DNA of 64,000 nucleotides from Kitasatospora fiedleri (GTDB lineage: Bacteria; Actinomycetota; Actinomycetes; Streptomycetales; Streptomycetaceae), in NCBI RefSeq assembly GCF_948472415.1, contig NZ_OX419519.1:1116001-1180000 (forward strand), read 5' to 3'. The translations under genes and the position numbers were made by a program. Position 1 is the stretch's first letter. Each line of letters opens with the position of its first letter. Below the pieces are notes generated by a model, which was not told the DNA's origin, ran no database searches, and worked only from the letters and a program-made list of their open reading frames with translations. Shown here in pieces: positions 8,885-17,500 of the stretch.

Positions 8885-10073
8885 AGGCGAGGTGGAGGAC
8901 GGCGAGGTCGTCGGTGTGCCGGCCGGCGTTCAGGGTCTGGGCCTGTTCGATGAGCCGGTCGATCCGGGCGGCCGGGTCGGCGGGGTCGGCGGCGGCGGTG
9001 GTGCCGATCAGGGCGAGGAGTCCGTCGACCTGGAGCCGCCGTCCGGTGCCGCCGTTGTGCCCCTCGACCAGCCCGTCGGTGTAGATGGTCAGGGAGCCGC
9101 TGTCGGGGAGCGGGACGGTGGTGTGCGGCCACTGCCGCAGCCCCGGCAGGATGCCGAGGGCGATGCCGTGGGCGGCGGTCAGCTCCCGGGTGCCTTCGGC
9201 GGTGGTGAGCAGGGGTTCGTGGTGGCCGGCCAGGTGGAGCGTCGCGGTGCGGTTCTCCTGGTCGAGGGTGAGCAGGGTGCAGGTGGCGAAGAGCGAGGTG
9301 TTGTCGCGTTCGGCGACCAGCACCCGTTCCATCAGGTGCAGCAGGTCCTCGCCCCGGTGGCCGCCGAGGATCAGCGAGCGCCAGGCGATCCGGAGCAGGA
9401 CGCCGAGGGCCGCGGCGTCCCGGCCGTGCCCGCTGACGTCGCCGACGACGGCGTGCAGCAGGCCGTCGTCGCCCTCGACCACGTCGAGGAAGTCGCCGCC
9501 GAGCAGCGCCATGGGGGCGCCGGGCAGGTAACGGCTGGTCACCTTGACCTTGGAGGTGCCCAGGATCGGCGGCGGGAGCAGGCCGCGCTCCAGCCGGGCG
9601 TTCTCCTCGGCGCGCAGCCGCCCGGCCTCGGCCTGGATGCTGGCGCGCTCGGTGCGGCTGCGGTAGACGGCGTAGCGCAGCGAGCGGCGCAGCAGTTCGG
9701 CCTCGACCTTGCCCTTGACCAGGTAGTCCTGGGCGCCGGCGGCCATCGCCTCGGTGCCGGCCCGGTCCTCGGACAGGCCGGTGAGGACGATGACGGCGCT
9801 GTGCGGCGCGAGTTCGCGCACGGCGGTGACGGCGGCGGTGCCGGAGACGTCGGGCAGGTGCAGGTCGAGCAGGATGCAGTCGATCCGCTGCTCGGCCAGG
9901 GCGGCCCGGGCGGCGGCGAGGGTGGTGCGGACGGTGAGTTCGAAGGGCATCCCGGTGTCGTGCAGGAGTTCCTCGACCAGGATGGCGTCCGCCTCGTCGT
10001 CCTCGATCAGCAGGACGCGGTAGGCCGGTTCGTCGGGGTCGCTGCGGGGCGGGCTGGTGACGGTGGACGTCAT
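8868..10073 (-). CDS. Fused response regulator / PP2C-type serine phosphatase (RsbU-like)
   Basis: A 401-residue two-domain protein. Residues 18-135 are a receiver domain (acidic pair EDD at 24-26, phosphoacceptor D70, K120). A linker helix leads to a SpoIIE/PP2C phosphatase (about 165-400) with GGDFLDV, VGDVSGHGRDAA and the metal-binding end YTDGLVEG...DDLAVLHL. Such proteins dephosphorylate an anti-sigma antagonist when the receiver is phosphorylated. Its start codon overlaps the stop of the histidine kinase (ATGA), so the kinase is the obvious partner. No anti-sigma or antagonist gene is adjacent. Confidence 0.9.
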   Translation of the reverse strand: MTSTVTSPPRSDPDEPAYRVLLIEDDEADAILVEELLHDTGMPFELTVRTTLAAARAALAEQRIDCILLDLHLPDVSGTAAVTAVRELAPHSAVIVLTGLSEDRAGTEAMAAGAQDYLVKGKVEAELLRRSLRYAVYRSRTERASIQAEAGRLRAEENARLERGLLPPPILGTSKVKVTSRYLPGAPMALLGGDFLDVVEGDDGLLHAVVGDVSGHGRDAAALGVLLRIAWRSLILGGHRGEDLLHLMERVLVAERDNTSLFATCTLLTLDQENRTATLHLAGHHEPLLTTAEGTRELTAAHGIALGILPGLRQWPHTTVPLPDSGSLTIYTDGLVEGHNGGTGRRLQVDGLLALIGTTAAADPADPAARIDRLIEQAQTLNAGRHTDDLAVLHLAWGSDH

Positions 10074-11802
10074 CGCGTTTCCCGCCCTGGATCGGCGTCG
10101 GCGGTGTCCGTCGCGGCAGCGGTCTCCGTCCCGTCGGGGGCGTGCGCGACAGCGGCGGGGCGCGTCGCGGCGGCGGGGTACGTCGCGGCGGCGGTCTCCG
10201 TCACGGGGACGGCGGGGAACTCCGCCTCCTCGGGGTTCTCCGTCCCGGCGGGGATCGCGGGCGGCTCCGGGGAGATGCTGAAGGCGATCCGGGCGCCCTC
10301 GCGGTGGTACGGGTCGACGGCGATCGTCCCGCCGTGGAACTCGACGATCTTCTTGCACATGGCCAGGCCGATGCCGCTGCCCGCGTAGGCGTCCTTGGTG
10401 TGCAGGCGCTGGAAGATCACGAACACCTTGACGGCGAACTCCGGGGGATGCCGATGCCGTTGTCGGTGACGGCGAAGTGCCACAGCTCGTCGCGCTGTTC
10501 GGCCGAGACGTGGATGCGCGGGGCGATGCCGGGGCGGCGGAACTTGACGGCGTTGCCGATCAGGTTCTGCCAGAGCATCCCCATCTGGGTGAGGTCGGCG
10601 AACAGGGTGGGCAGCGGGTCGTGGGTGATCTCCGCGCCCGACTCCGCGATGCTGTCGCTGAGCACGTCCAGGGTGCGCTCCAGCACCTTCTCCAGGTCGA
10701 CGTCCTGGTGGTTGCGGTGCACCCGGCCGACCCGGGAGAAGTCCAGCAGGTCGTTGATCAGGACCTGCATGCGGTTGGCGCCGTCGACCGCGAAGTCGAT
10801 GTACTGGTCCGCCCGGGCGTCGAGTTGGCCGCCGTAGCGGCGCTGGAGCAGCTGGGTGAAGCTGGAGACCTTGCGCAGCGGCTCCTGGAGGTCGTGCGAG
10901 GCGACGTAGGCGAACTGCTCCAACTCGGCGTTGGAGCGCTGGAGGTCGGCGGCCTGGGCGTCCAGGCGCAGGCGGGCCTGCTCGGTGAACGCCAGCTCCC
11001 GCACCAGCCGTCGGCGCATGGAGTCGATCTCGGCGCTGAGGCGGCGCAGGTCGGCGGGGCCGCTGCCGACGATGGAGTGATCGAAGTCACCCGCGGCGAT
11101 CCGGCGGGCGTCCGCGCCGAGCCGCTCCAGCGGGTCGGTGATGCCGCGGCGCAGTCCTTCGAAGACCAGCACGGTCAGCACGGCGATGACGACCGCGATC
11201 GCGGTGAACACCCAGTTGCGGACCCGGGTGGTGGCCAGCAGGTCGGCCCGGGCGGCGGCGCGGTCGGCCCGCAGGTGGTCCTGCTGGCGGGTCAGTTGGA
11301 CCCGGATGCGGTCGAAGGCGGCCTTGCCCGCGTCGGCCGAGGCGGCGGCCTGCGGCACGGGCGCGCCGGGGGGCGCGGCGGCGATCGGCTCGGCGATCTG
11401 CTGCTGCCACTGCCCGACCGCGGCCTGGACCGCGGCGAGGTCGGCGAGCCCGGAGTCGTTGCCGTGCAGGAGGCCGAGCAGGGTGTCGGTGTGGGTCTTC
11501 TGGTCGACCAGGCCCTGCCGGTAGGGCTGGAGGAGCTCCGGGTTGCCGCTGAGGGCGTAGCCCCGGATGCCGGTCTCCTGGTTGAGCAGCACCGATTCCA
11601 GGCGGAACGCGGTGGACATGGCGGGCGAGCGGGTGTCCACCAGGTTCGTGCTGATGTCCTGGGTGCGCTCCAGCGCCCAGAACCCCGCGACACCCAGCAG
11701 TGCCAGGACGGCCAGGGACAGCGCGGCACCCACCCGCAGCCAGCGCCTGGTCGTCCACGTGGACAGCGAGCGTCCGCGAGTCGGCCTGCGGTCGTCGTGC
11801 AT
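10070..11802 (-). CDS. CHASE3-HAMP sensor histidine kinase, one frameshift
   Basis: Membrane sensor kinase with TM1 at about 23-45, an extracytoplasmic CHASE3-like helical domain (50-190, with ETGIRGYALSGN typical of CHASE3), TM2 at 197-215, HAMP to about 270, coiled coil, HisKA with H303 in ASHDLQEPLRK, then HATPase (NLIGNAVKFR, VTDNGIGI). The frame breaks at 10443-10447, a five-G run. One more base joins GIGI to PPEFAVKVFVIFQRLH and GSGIGLAMCKKIVEFHGG, followed by an Ala/Thr/Pro-rich tail to 10070. Phytochrome-type and CHASE3 kinases share this HisKA subclass. Translationally coupled to the phosphatase gene. Confidence 0.88.
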
Positions 11803-11914
11803 GGTGTGAGCCCCTCCGGGAAAGGCCGACCCGGAAGGGCGGCGCAGCACACTGTAGAGGCTGTCCGACAAGCGTTGTTGTCGAGGGGTGAAATCAGGGC
11901 CTATTGTTTCGACC

Positions 11915-12676
11915 ATGCCTGGCAAGAACTTCGTGCTCCGCTCCACCCCGCAGGAGACGGCCGCGATCGCGGACGCCGCGGTGGCGCGGCTCGCACGGCG
12001 CCTGGTCGCCGAGCTGCTCCAGGAGAACGGCGGCGAGCTGAGGCAGGCCCTCAGCACGCTGCACGTCCTGAACCAGCTCCAGCAGGCCGCGGAACGCCTC
12101 CAGCGGGACGCGGCTGCGACCGCTGCCAGGGCAGGGGCCGGTTACCCCCAAATCGGCTCCGCATGCGGCATGACCCGCCAGGGGGCCCGGCAGCGTTGGC
12201 CCGGCCTCTACGACCATTCCGACGAAGCACCTACGGAGACCCCGACCATGACCAGCCCCGCCCGTGCCTTCGACGTGTTGCTGGTCGAGGACGACGTCGC
12301 CGACGCCATGCTCATCGAAGAGGCGCTGACCGAGCGTGGCACCCGGAACCTCGTCCAGGTCACCGACGGCCTCGCCGCGCTGGAGCACCTGCGCGACCCG
12401 GGCACCGTCCGACCCGACCTGATCGTCCTGGACCTCAACATGCCCCGGATGAACGGCCGCGACCTGCTCCGGGTCCTCAAGTCCGACGAGGACCTGCGCA
12501 CCATCCCGGTCGTGGTCCTCACCACCTCCGCGGCCCCCGACGACGTCACCGGCGCGTACAGCAGCCACGCCAACGCCTACGTCACCAAGCCGGTCAACCT
12601 GGCGGAGTTCGAGCAGGCGGTGCAGAGCATCGACGCCTTCTACCTCGACACCGCCACCCGCCCGCCCCGCGACTGA
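11915..12676 (+). CDS. HTH-like domain fused in frame to a response regulator (Rcp1 type)
   Basis: One open frame of 253 residues. Residues 1-105 are helical and end with YPQIGSACGMTRQGARQRW, a motif common in small actinobacterial HTH proteins. Residues 119-250 are a receiver domain like Rcp1/KdpE-N: EDD at 125-127, phosphoacceptor D173 in LIVLDLNMPRMNG, and a late Lys in AYVTKPVNL. There is no stop between them. However M112 (12248) has GGAG 9 bases upstream, so the receiver may also be made alone. A GTG at 11888 is an alternative first start. It is divergent from the kinase/phosphatase pair and is a likely phosphotransfer partner. Confidence 0.75.
   Translation: MPGKNFVLRSTPQETAAIADAAVARLARRLVAELLQENGGELRQALSTLHVLNQLQQAAERLQRDAAATAARAGAGYPQIGSACGMTRQGARQRWPGLYDHSDEAPTETPTMTSPARAFDVLLVEDDVADAMLIEEALTERGTRNLVQVTDGLAALEHLRDPGTVRPDLIVLDLNMPRMNGRDLLRVLKSDEDLRTIPVVVLTTSAAPDDVTGAYSSHANAYVTKPVNLAEFEQAVQSIDAFYLDTATRPPRD
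12235..12250 (+). promoter_or_regulatory. Internal ribosome binding site and start for the receiver domain alone
   Basis: GGAG (12235-12238) with a 9-base gap to ATG at 12248, inside the HTH-receiver frame. This suggests two protein forms or a recent fusion of two formerly adjacent genes. Confidence 0.45.
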
Positions 12677-12686
12677 CCCGCGCCAC

Positions 12687-12724
12687 CCCCGGCCGGGCCC
12701 ACCACCACCGGTGCCCGGCCGGGG
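12687..12724 (+). terminator. Terminator hairpin after the HTH-receiver gene
   Basis: CCCCGGCCGGGC (12687-12698) pairs perfectly with 12713-12724 around a 14-base loop, 11 bases past the stop. No T run, as is usual in high-GC actinomycetes. Confidence 0.6.
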
Positions 12725-12814
12725 CTGCGCACTCCCCCGCGTCCCGCGCCGTACCGGCCGCCTGCGGGTCACCGCGCCGCCGGGTCCCCGCCGCGCCGCG
12801 GCGGGACGGCTGCT

Positions 12815-12900
12815 GGTAGCGTCGCCATCTTCGCCGGACGCCCCGGCGGAGTACCCCTCGGCAGGGACCGGCATGACGACCGCGCAACAGCGCCTGCACC
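12815..12900 (+). repeat. Duplicated promoter/5' segment, copy A
   Basis: From GGTAGCGTCGCCATC at 12815 through the first codons of the gene at 12873, this segment matches 13618-13700 with only scattered changes. The ATG lies 58 bases into both copies. Confidence 0.8.
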
Positions 12901-13532
12901 ACGCCCTGGACGCCCTCGACCGCACCGCCCGCCCCGGACCGGCGGTCGGCGGCTGCGACCACTGCTACACCGCCGGGCAGTTGGCGGCCCTGGCCGGTCC
13001 GCCGGCCCTGGTGCCGAACGGTCTGCTGCACTCGGTGGCCGCCAAGAGCCCCGACCACTGGACGGACTTCCCGACCCTCTACCGGCGCCTCGCCCCGCGC
13101 ATCCTGCGCCAGTTGACCACCGGCACCCTGGCCGTCGACGGCCCGCTGGTCGCCGACCGCCTGGTCGCCGCCGGCTGGCCGGACTGGCACCGCGCCGAAC
13201 TCGTCCGGGAGGTCCTGGACGCCTGGTGGCCCGCGGCCCTGGCCGACCCGGGCGCGGACGCCGCCGAGGTGCTGGGCACCCTCGCCGTCGCCACCGGGAC
13301 GGTCACCCCCTGGCTGCGCACCTGGGCCGAGACCCCCACCCCCACCGCGAACCGCCACCTCGCCGACACCCTCGACCGGTGGCTGACCTACGGCGAACTC
13401 CCCGACCTGCGCCTCGGCTTCCACCGCGACCTGCCGGTCGGCCCCGAGGTCGCCGCCTGGATCTCCGACCTCCCCCCGCACCGCATCGGCGAGGACCGAC
13501 GGTACTGGCTGGAACTGGCCCTCCGGGACTGA
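12873..13532 (+). CDS. Hypothetical protein with N-terminal CxxC
   Basis: A 219-residue protein I do not recognise. It has a short helical start (MTTAQQRLHHALDALDRTA), then GGCDHCYTAGQLAALAG, where a Cys-x-x-Cys pair could bind metal, and a mostly alpha-helical body rich in Leu, Ala and Trp. There is no signal peptide and no membrane segment. Codon use is typical of the window, so it is very likely a real gene. ATG at 12873 is preceded by AGGGA. The 5' end and leader were duplicated further downstream (13618-13700). Confidence 0.75.
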   Translation: MTTAQQRLHHALDALDRTARPGPAVGGCDHCYTAGQLAALAGPPALVPNGLLHSVAAKSPDHWTDFPTLYRRLAPRILRQLTTGTLAVDGPLVADRLVAAGWPDWHRAELVREVLDAWWPAALADPGADAAEVLGTLAVATGTVTPWLRTWAETPTPTANRHLADTLDRWLTYGELPDLRLGFHRDLPVGPEVAAWISDLPPHRIGEDRRYWLELALRD

Positions 13533-13617
13533 GCCCCGGCCGCCGCCCCGGGGCCCCGCCCCGCCGGCAGGTCACCATCCTGTCAGGCCCCTGCCACGCT
13601 GCGGTGCGGCGGCTCCC

Positions 13618-13777
13618 GGTAGCGTCGCCATCTTCGCCGGATGTCCCGGCGGAGTACCCCTCGACGGAGACCGGCATGACGACCACGCAGCAGCTCCTGC
13701 CTCGCGCCCTCGACCGCACCGCTCTGCGAACGGCCCGTCGACTCCGAGTCCAGCGCCTGGCCGCACTCCCCTCCTGA
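13618..13777 (+). pseudogene. Truncated duplicate of the CxxC protein's 5' end, copy B
   Basis: The leader and first codons of the 12873 gene recur here. ATG at 13676 opens MTTTQQLLPRALDRTALRTA, clearly related to MTTAQQRLHHALDALDRTA, but the frame runs into unrelated sequence and stops at 13777 after 33 codons. The CxxC region and everything after it are gone. It is either a decayed gene copy or a duplicated regulatory region with a vestigial reading frame. Confidence 0.7.
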
Positions 13778-13799
13778 GCCGAAGAGAGCGGGCACAGGC

Positions 13800-14460
13800 C
13801 GGATCGCCCTGCCTGACGGACGAGGTAGTCGCCCGGGCTGAACACGCCTGTACAGCAAGGAAGTCAGCGATCCGGCCGCCGTCGCCAGAGTGAAAAAATG
13901 GAAAAAAATCGCCCAAAAATCTCTCGATCTGGCTTTCTCGCAGGCTTGTTGAGTCACCGTCAGCACATGAAGGAGCATGCGAGTGAGGCGATTGACTCGT
14001 GGATGTCGGGGGCACCGCGCTGGAAAATAACGGCCAAAACCTGACGGCAGGTCAGTTCTTGACAGATGTTTTTGCTGTCGCAACCCTTTTCCCCGAGAAG
14101 GCACTTGAACCAATTGCACCGTCGACCCGAATGACCGACGGCGAGCAGAGCGCCGCCGACCGGGGCGAGGGCATGGGTGATGCCGGAGACGTTTCTGCCA
14201 GTGGTGAATTTGGGCAGATGCCACCGCCGCAGACCAGGTGGTGCCTGCTGCCCGGCTCCTCACAGCTCCGCGTCCGGTCGACCCAGCAAGCCCGGCGACC
14301 GCTCCAACTGCGTGGGCAGGCCCGGAACAGTCGGCACCCACAACTCGTCATCGGCTAACCGCAATAGCACTCGACACGCCACTTGACACGACCTGGGGCG
14401 ACTCGCCCGATATATTACCTATGCAGCTCCATGTCCAGATGCCCAATCACCGTAAAGAAA
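13800..14460. other. Long gap without a supportable gene; local AT-richer patches
   Basis: Contains A-rich runs near 13890-13915 and mixed third-position bases unlike neighbouring genes. A weak frame on the plus strand (from GTG at 13999 to 14358) has atypical codon use and no recognisable similarity, so I do not call it. TTGACA-like boxes occur near 14057 and 14383. This may be a long untranslated leader or a recombination scar in front of the toxin locus. Confidence 0.4.
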
Positions 14461-14467
14461 AGGGGTG

Positions 14468-14497
14468 TTGACAAACCATTAAGGATTAAATAAGGAT
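14468..14497 (+). promoter_or_regulatory. Strong housekeeping-type promoter for the LamG/RHS locus
   Basis: Perfect -35 box TTGACA (14468-14473), then 17 bases to TAAGGAT (14491-14497), close to the streptomycete HrdB -10 consensus. A transcript would start near 14504, about 37 bases before the GTG at 14541. Confidence 0.7.
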
Positions 14498-14540
14498 CGT
14501 GCTCCGCTTGTGAGAAGCTCTATATCCATGGGGATGTGAC

Positions 14541-17500
14541 GTGCGAGAGAGATTCGCGCGGAGACGGTTTGGGCGCGGTCTGACCGCTGCTCTGCTCTCC
14601 GCCGGGGTGGTGGCGGGGGCGGCCGGTATACCGGCAGTGGCTCCCGCGGTGGCGGCCGAGGAGGCCACGCCGGCGGTGAATCCGACGGTGTCGGTTCCGG
14701 CACAGGAGACGGCGGAGACGCTGGCGGTCGCGGAGGCGAAGCGGACCGGTAAGCCGGTGGAGGTCGATGCCCTGCGGCGCGAGAGTTCGGATGTCGTGGC
14801 GCAGCCGGACGGCCGGTTGGTGTCGACGACGTATGTGCAGCCGAAGCGGGTGCGTCGGGCCGGTGGCTGGGTGGATGTCGATCCGGCGCTGGCGGTGCTG
14901 GCGAGCGGTGCGGTGGCGCCGAAGGCGGCGACGGCGGACATCGAGTTCTCCGGTGGCGGCAGCGGGCAGCCGCTGGTGCGGATGTCGCGGGCCGGCAAGG
15001 AGTTGAAGCTCACCTGGCCGAAGGCGCTGCCGAAGCCGGTGCTGGACGGGGAGACGGCCGAGTACCGCTCGATCCTGCCGGACGTGGACCTCAAGCTGAC
15101 CGCGTCGGCGACGGGCTTCAGCCAGGTCCTGGTGGTGCACACCCCCGAGGCCGCCAAGAACCCCGAACTCGCCTCACTGCGGCTGGGGTTGCAGGCTGAC
15201 GGCCTGACGGTGAAGCAGGAGGGCGACGGTTCGCTGAAGGCGGTGGACTCCTCCGGCGGCGGCACGGTGTTCCAGGCGCCGGTGCCGGTGATGTGGGATT
15301 CCGCGACGGCGGCCGACGCCGCGCCGGCGTCCGCGTCCCCGTCGGCCGGTGCGTCGGCCGCGGCGAAGGCTCCGCTCGCGAAGTCGAAGTCCGCGGCCGC
15401 CCCCGCCGCCCCGGCCGCTTCCGAGGCCGAGCCCGGCACGGTGCCGGGCGAGGGCGCGAAGATGACCCGGCTGAAGGTGGATCTGCCCAAGGACTCGATG
15501 GTCCTGACGCCGGACCGGACCATGCTGGAGGACCCGTCCACGGTCTACCCGGTGATGATCGACCCGGCGTGGAACACCCCGAACGCGGCTGACTGGGCGG
15601 GCGTCTCGCGCGCGTACCCGAACCAGGCGTACTGGCACTTCACCTATACCTCCACCTACGTGCACGACTGGGGTGTGGGCTATTGCGGCGACACCTCGCG
15701 GTGTGCGCCGACGGACGTGAAGCGTGCGTTCTTCCAGGTCCCGAGCGGTTCGTTCGTGGGCAAGCAGATCCTCAGTGCGGAGTTCGGCACGTACGAGAGC
15801 CACTCGTACTCGTGTGACGCGCGCACGGTGGAGCTGTGGAACACCGGCTACATCGCCAAGGGCCTGAACTGGAACTCCCAGAACGCGTCCGGGTTCTGGA
15901 GCCGGCACTTGCAGGACATCAACACGGCCAAGGGCTGGAGCGGCAGCTGCCCGGGCGGCTGGCTGGAGTTCGGCGGTACCTCCGGTGCGGTCAAGGACCT
16001 GGTGCAGGACGCCGCGAACTGGGGCTGGTCCTCCATCACCTTCGGCCTCAAGGCGCAGAACGAGAGCGACACCCTGGCCTGGAAGCGGTTCACCGACGAC
16101 GCGTTCCTGCGGGTCTACTACAACCTGCGCCCGAACCAGATGCCGATGGGCGACATGAACTCCACGCCCGGCGGCTCCTGCCAGTTCGAGCCGGTCGGCG
16201 TCAACCAGCTGCCGAAGGTGAACACGAAGGCCAGCGACCCGGACGGCGACGCGATCGGCGTGCAGTTCGCGGTCAACTGGGACGCAGGTGACGGCCTGCG
16301 CCGCCGCTGGTGGTCGACCGGCGCGGAGAACACCCCGCCCGCGTCCGACAGCTTCAAGGGCTCCGGATCGATCTTCTCCTACCAGCTGCCCGACTCCTTC
16401 CCGCACAACACCCGGCTGAGCTGGGAGGCCCGCGCCTGGGACGGCAACGCCTGGGGTCCGTGGTCCTCGGACGGCGACCCGACCGCCTGCTACTTCACCG
16501 TCGACACCGCCATCCCGGGCGGTCCGGAGATCACCTCCGCCTCCTACCCGGGCTCCGCCCAGCGCGACGCGGACCTGCCGCCGACCGACGGCGTCGGCCG
16601 GTACGCCTCCTTCACCCTGAAGGGCGGGTCCACCATCGCCAAGTACCGCTGGGCGATGGACGATTCGGCGTTCACCGAGCTGCCCACCACGGGCGGCGCC
16701 GCGCAGACCGTCAAGGTCCTCCTGCAGTCCCCCGGCGTGCACACCCTGACCGCGCAGACGGTCAACGGCGTCGGCACCGTCTCCCAGCCCGAGACGTACT
16801 CCTTCAAGGTCCTCAACGGGCAGGGTCAGCGCTCCGGTTGGTCGATGGACGGCAACCTGAACGGTTCCGGCGCGGAGATTCCGGCCACCCTCGGTTCGGG
16901 TGCCACCGCCGGTGCACCCGGCCACCTCGGCAGTGCGCTGTCGTTCAACGGGGACGCGCAGAGCGGTTACGCGCAGACCGACGCGGCGGTGCTCGACACC
17001 TCCAAGAGCTACTCCGCGTCCGCCTGGGTGAAGTTCGACGGCGCCGCGAGCAGCCGCATCGCGGTCAGCCAGAACGGCCAGAACTACTACGCGTTCACGC
17101 TCGGCGCGAACACGGTCGGCACCGAGAACCGCTGGACCTTCAAGGTCCAGAGCCTCGCCGGCGACTCCGACAGCACCACCTTCGCGGTGAGCGCGCCGAC
17201 CGCGGCCCCGACCGGGCAGTGGACCCACCTGACCGGTGTGTACGACTCGGCGGCGAAGACCATCGTGCTGTACGTCAACGGCGCCAAGGCCGGCTCCACC
17301 AACGTCCCGTCGGCGCTGTGGGACGGGCACGGCTCGGTACAGATCGGCCGTGACCGCTGGAAGGGCCAGTGGTCCGCCGCGTGGCCCGGCGCCGTCGACG
17401 AGGTCAAGCTGTGGGACCGCCCGCTGAGCGCCGCCGAGGCCGCCAAGGTCGCCGCCGACCAGCCGGTCACCACCGGCACCCCGGCCAAGGCCGTCTGGCA

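Noticed and set aside
14052-14351. Minus-strand frame of 99 codons in the same gap
   Set aside because: Ser/Arg/Cys-rich, no similarity and no supporting context.
13999-14358. Plus-strand frame of 119 codons in the AT-richer gap
   Set aside because: Mixed codon third positions, no recognisable domain, no good ribosome site; second half is Arg/Gln-rich noise.
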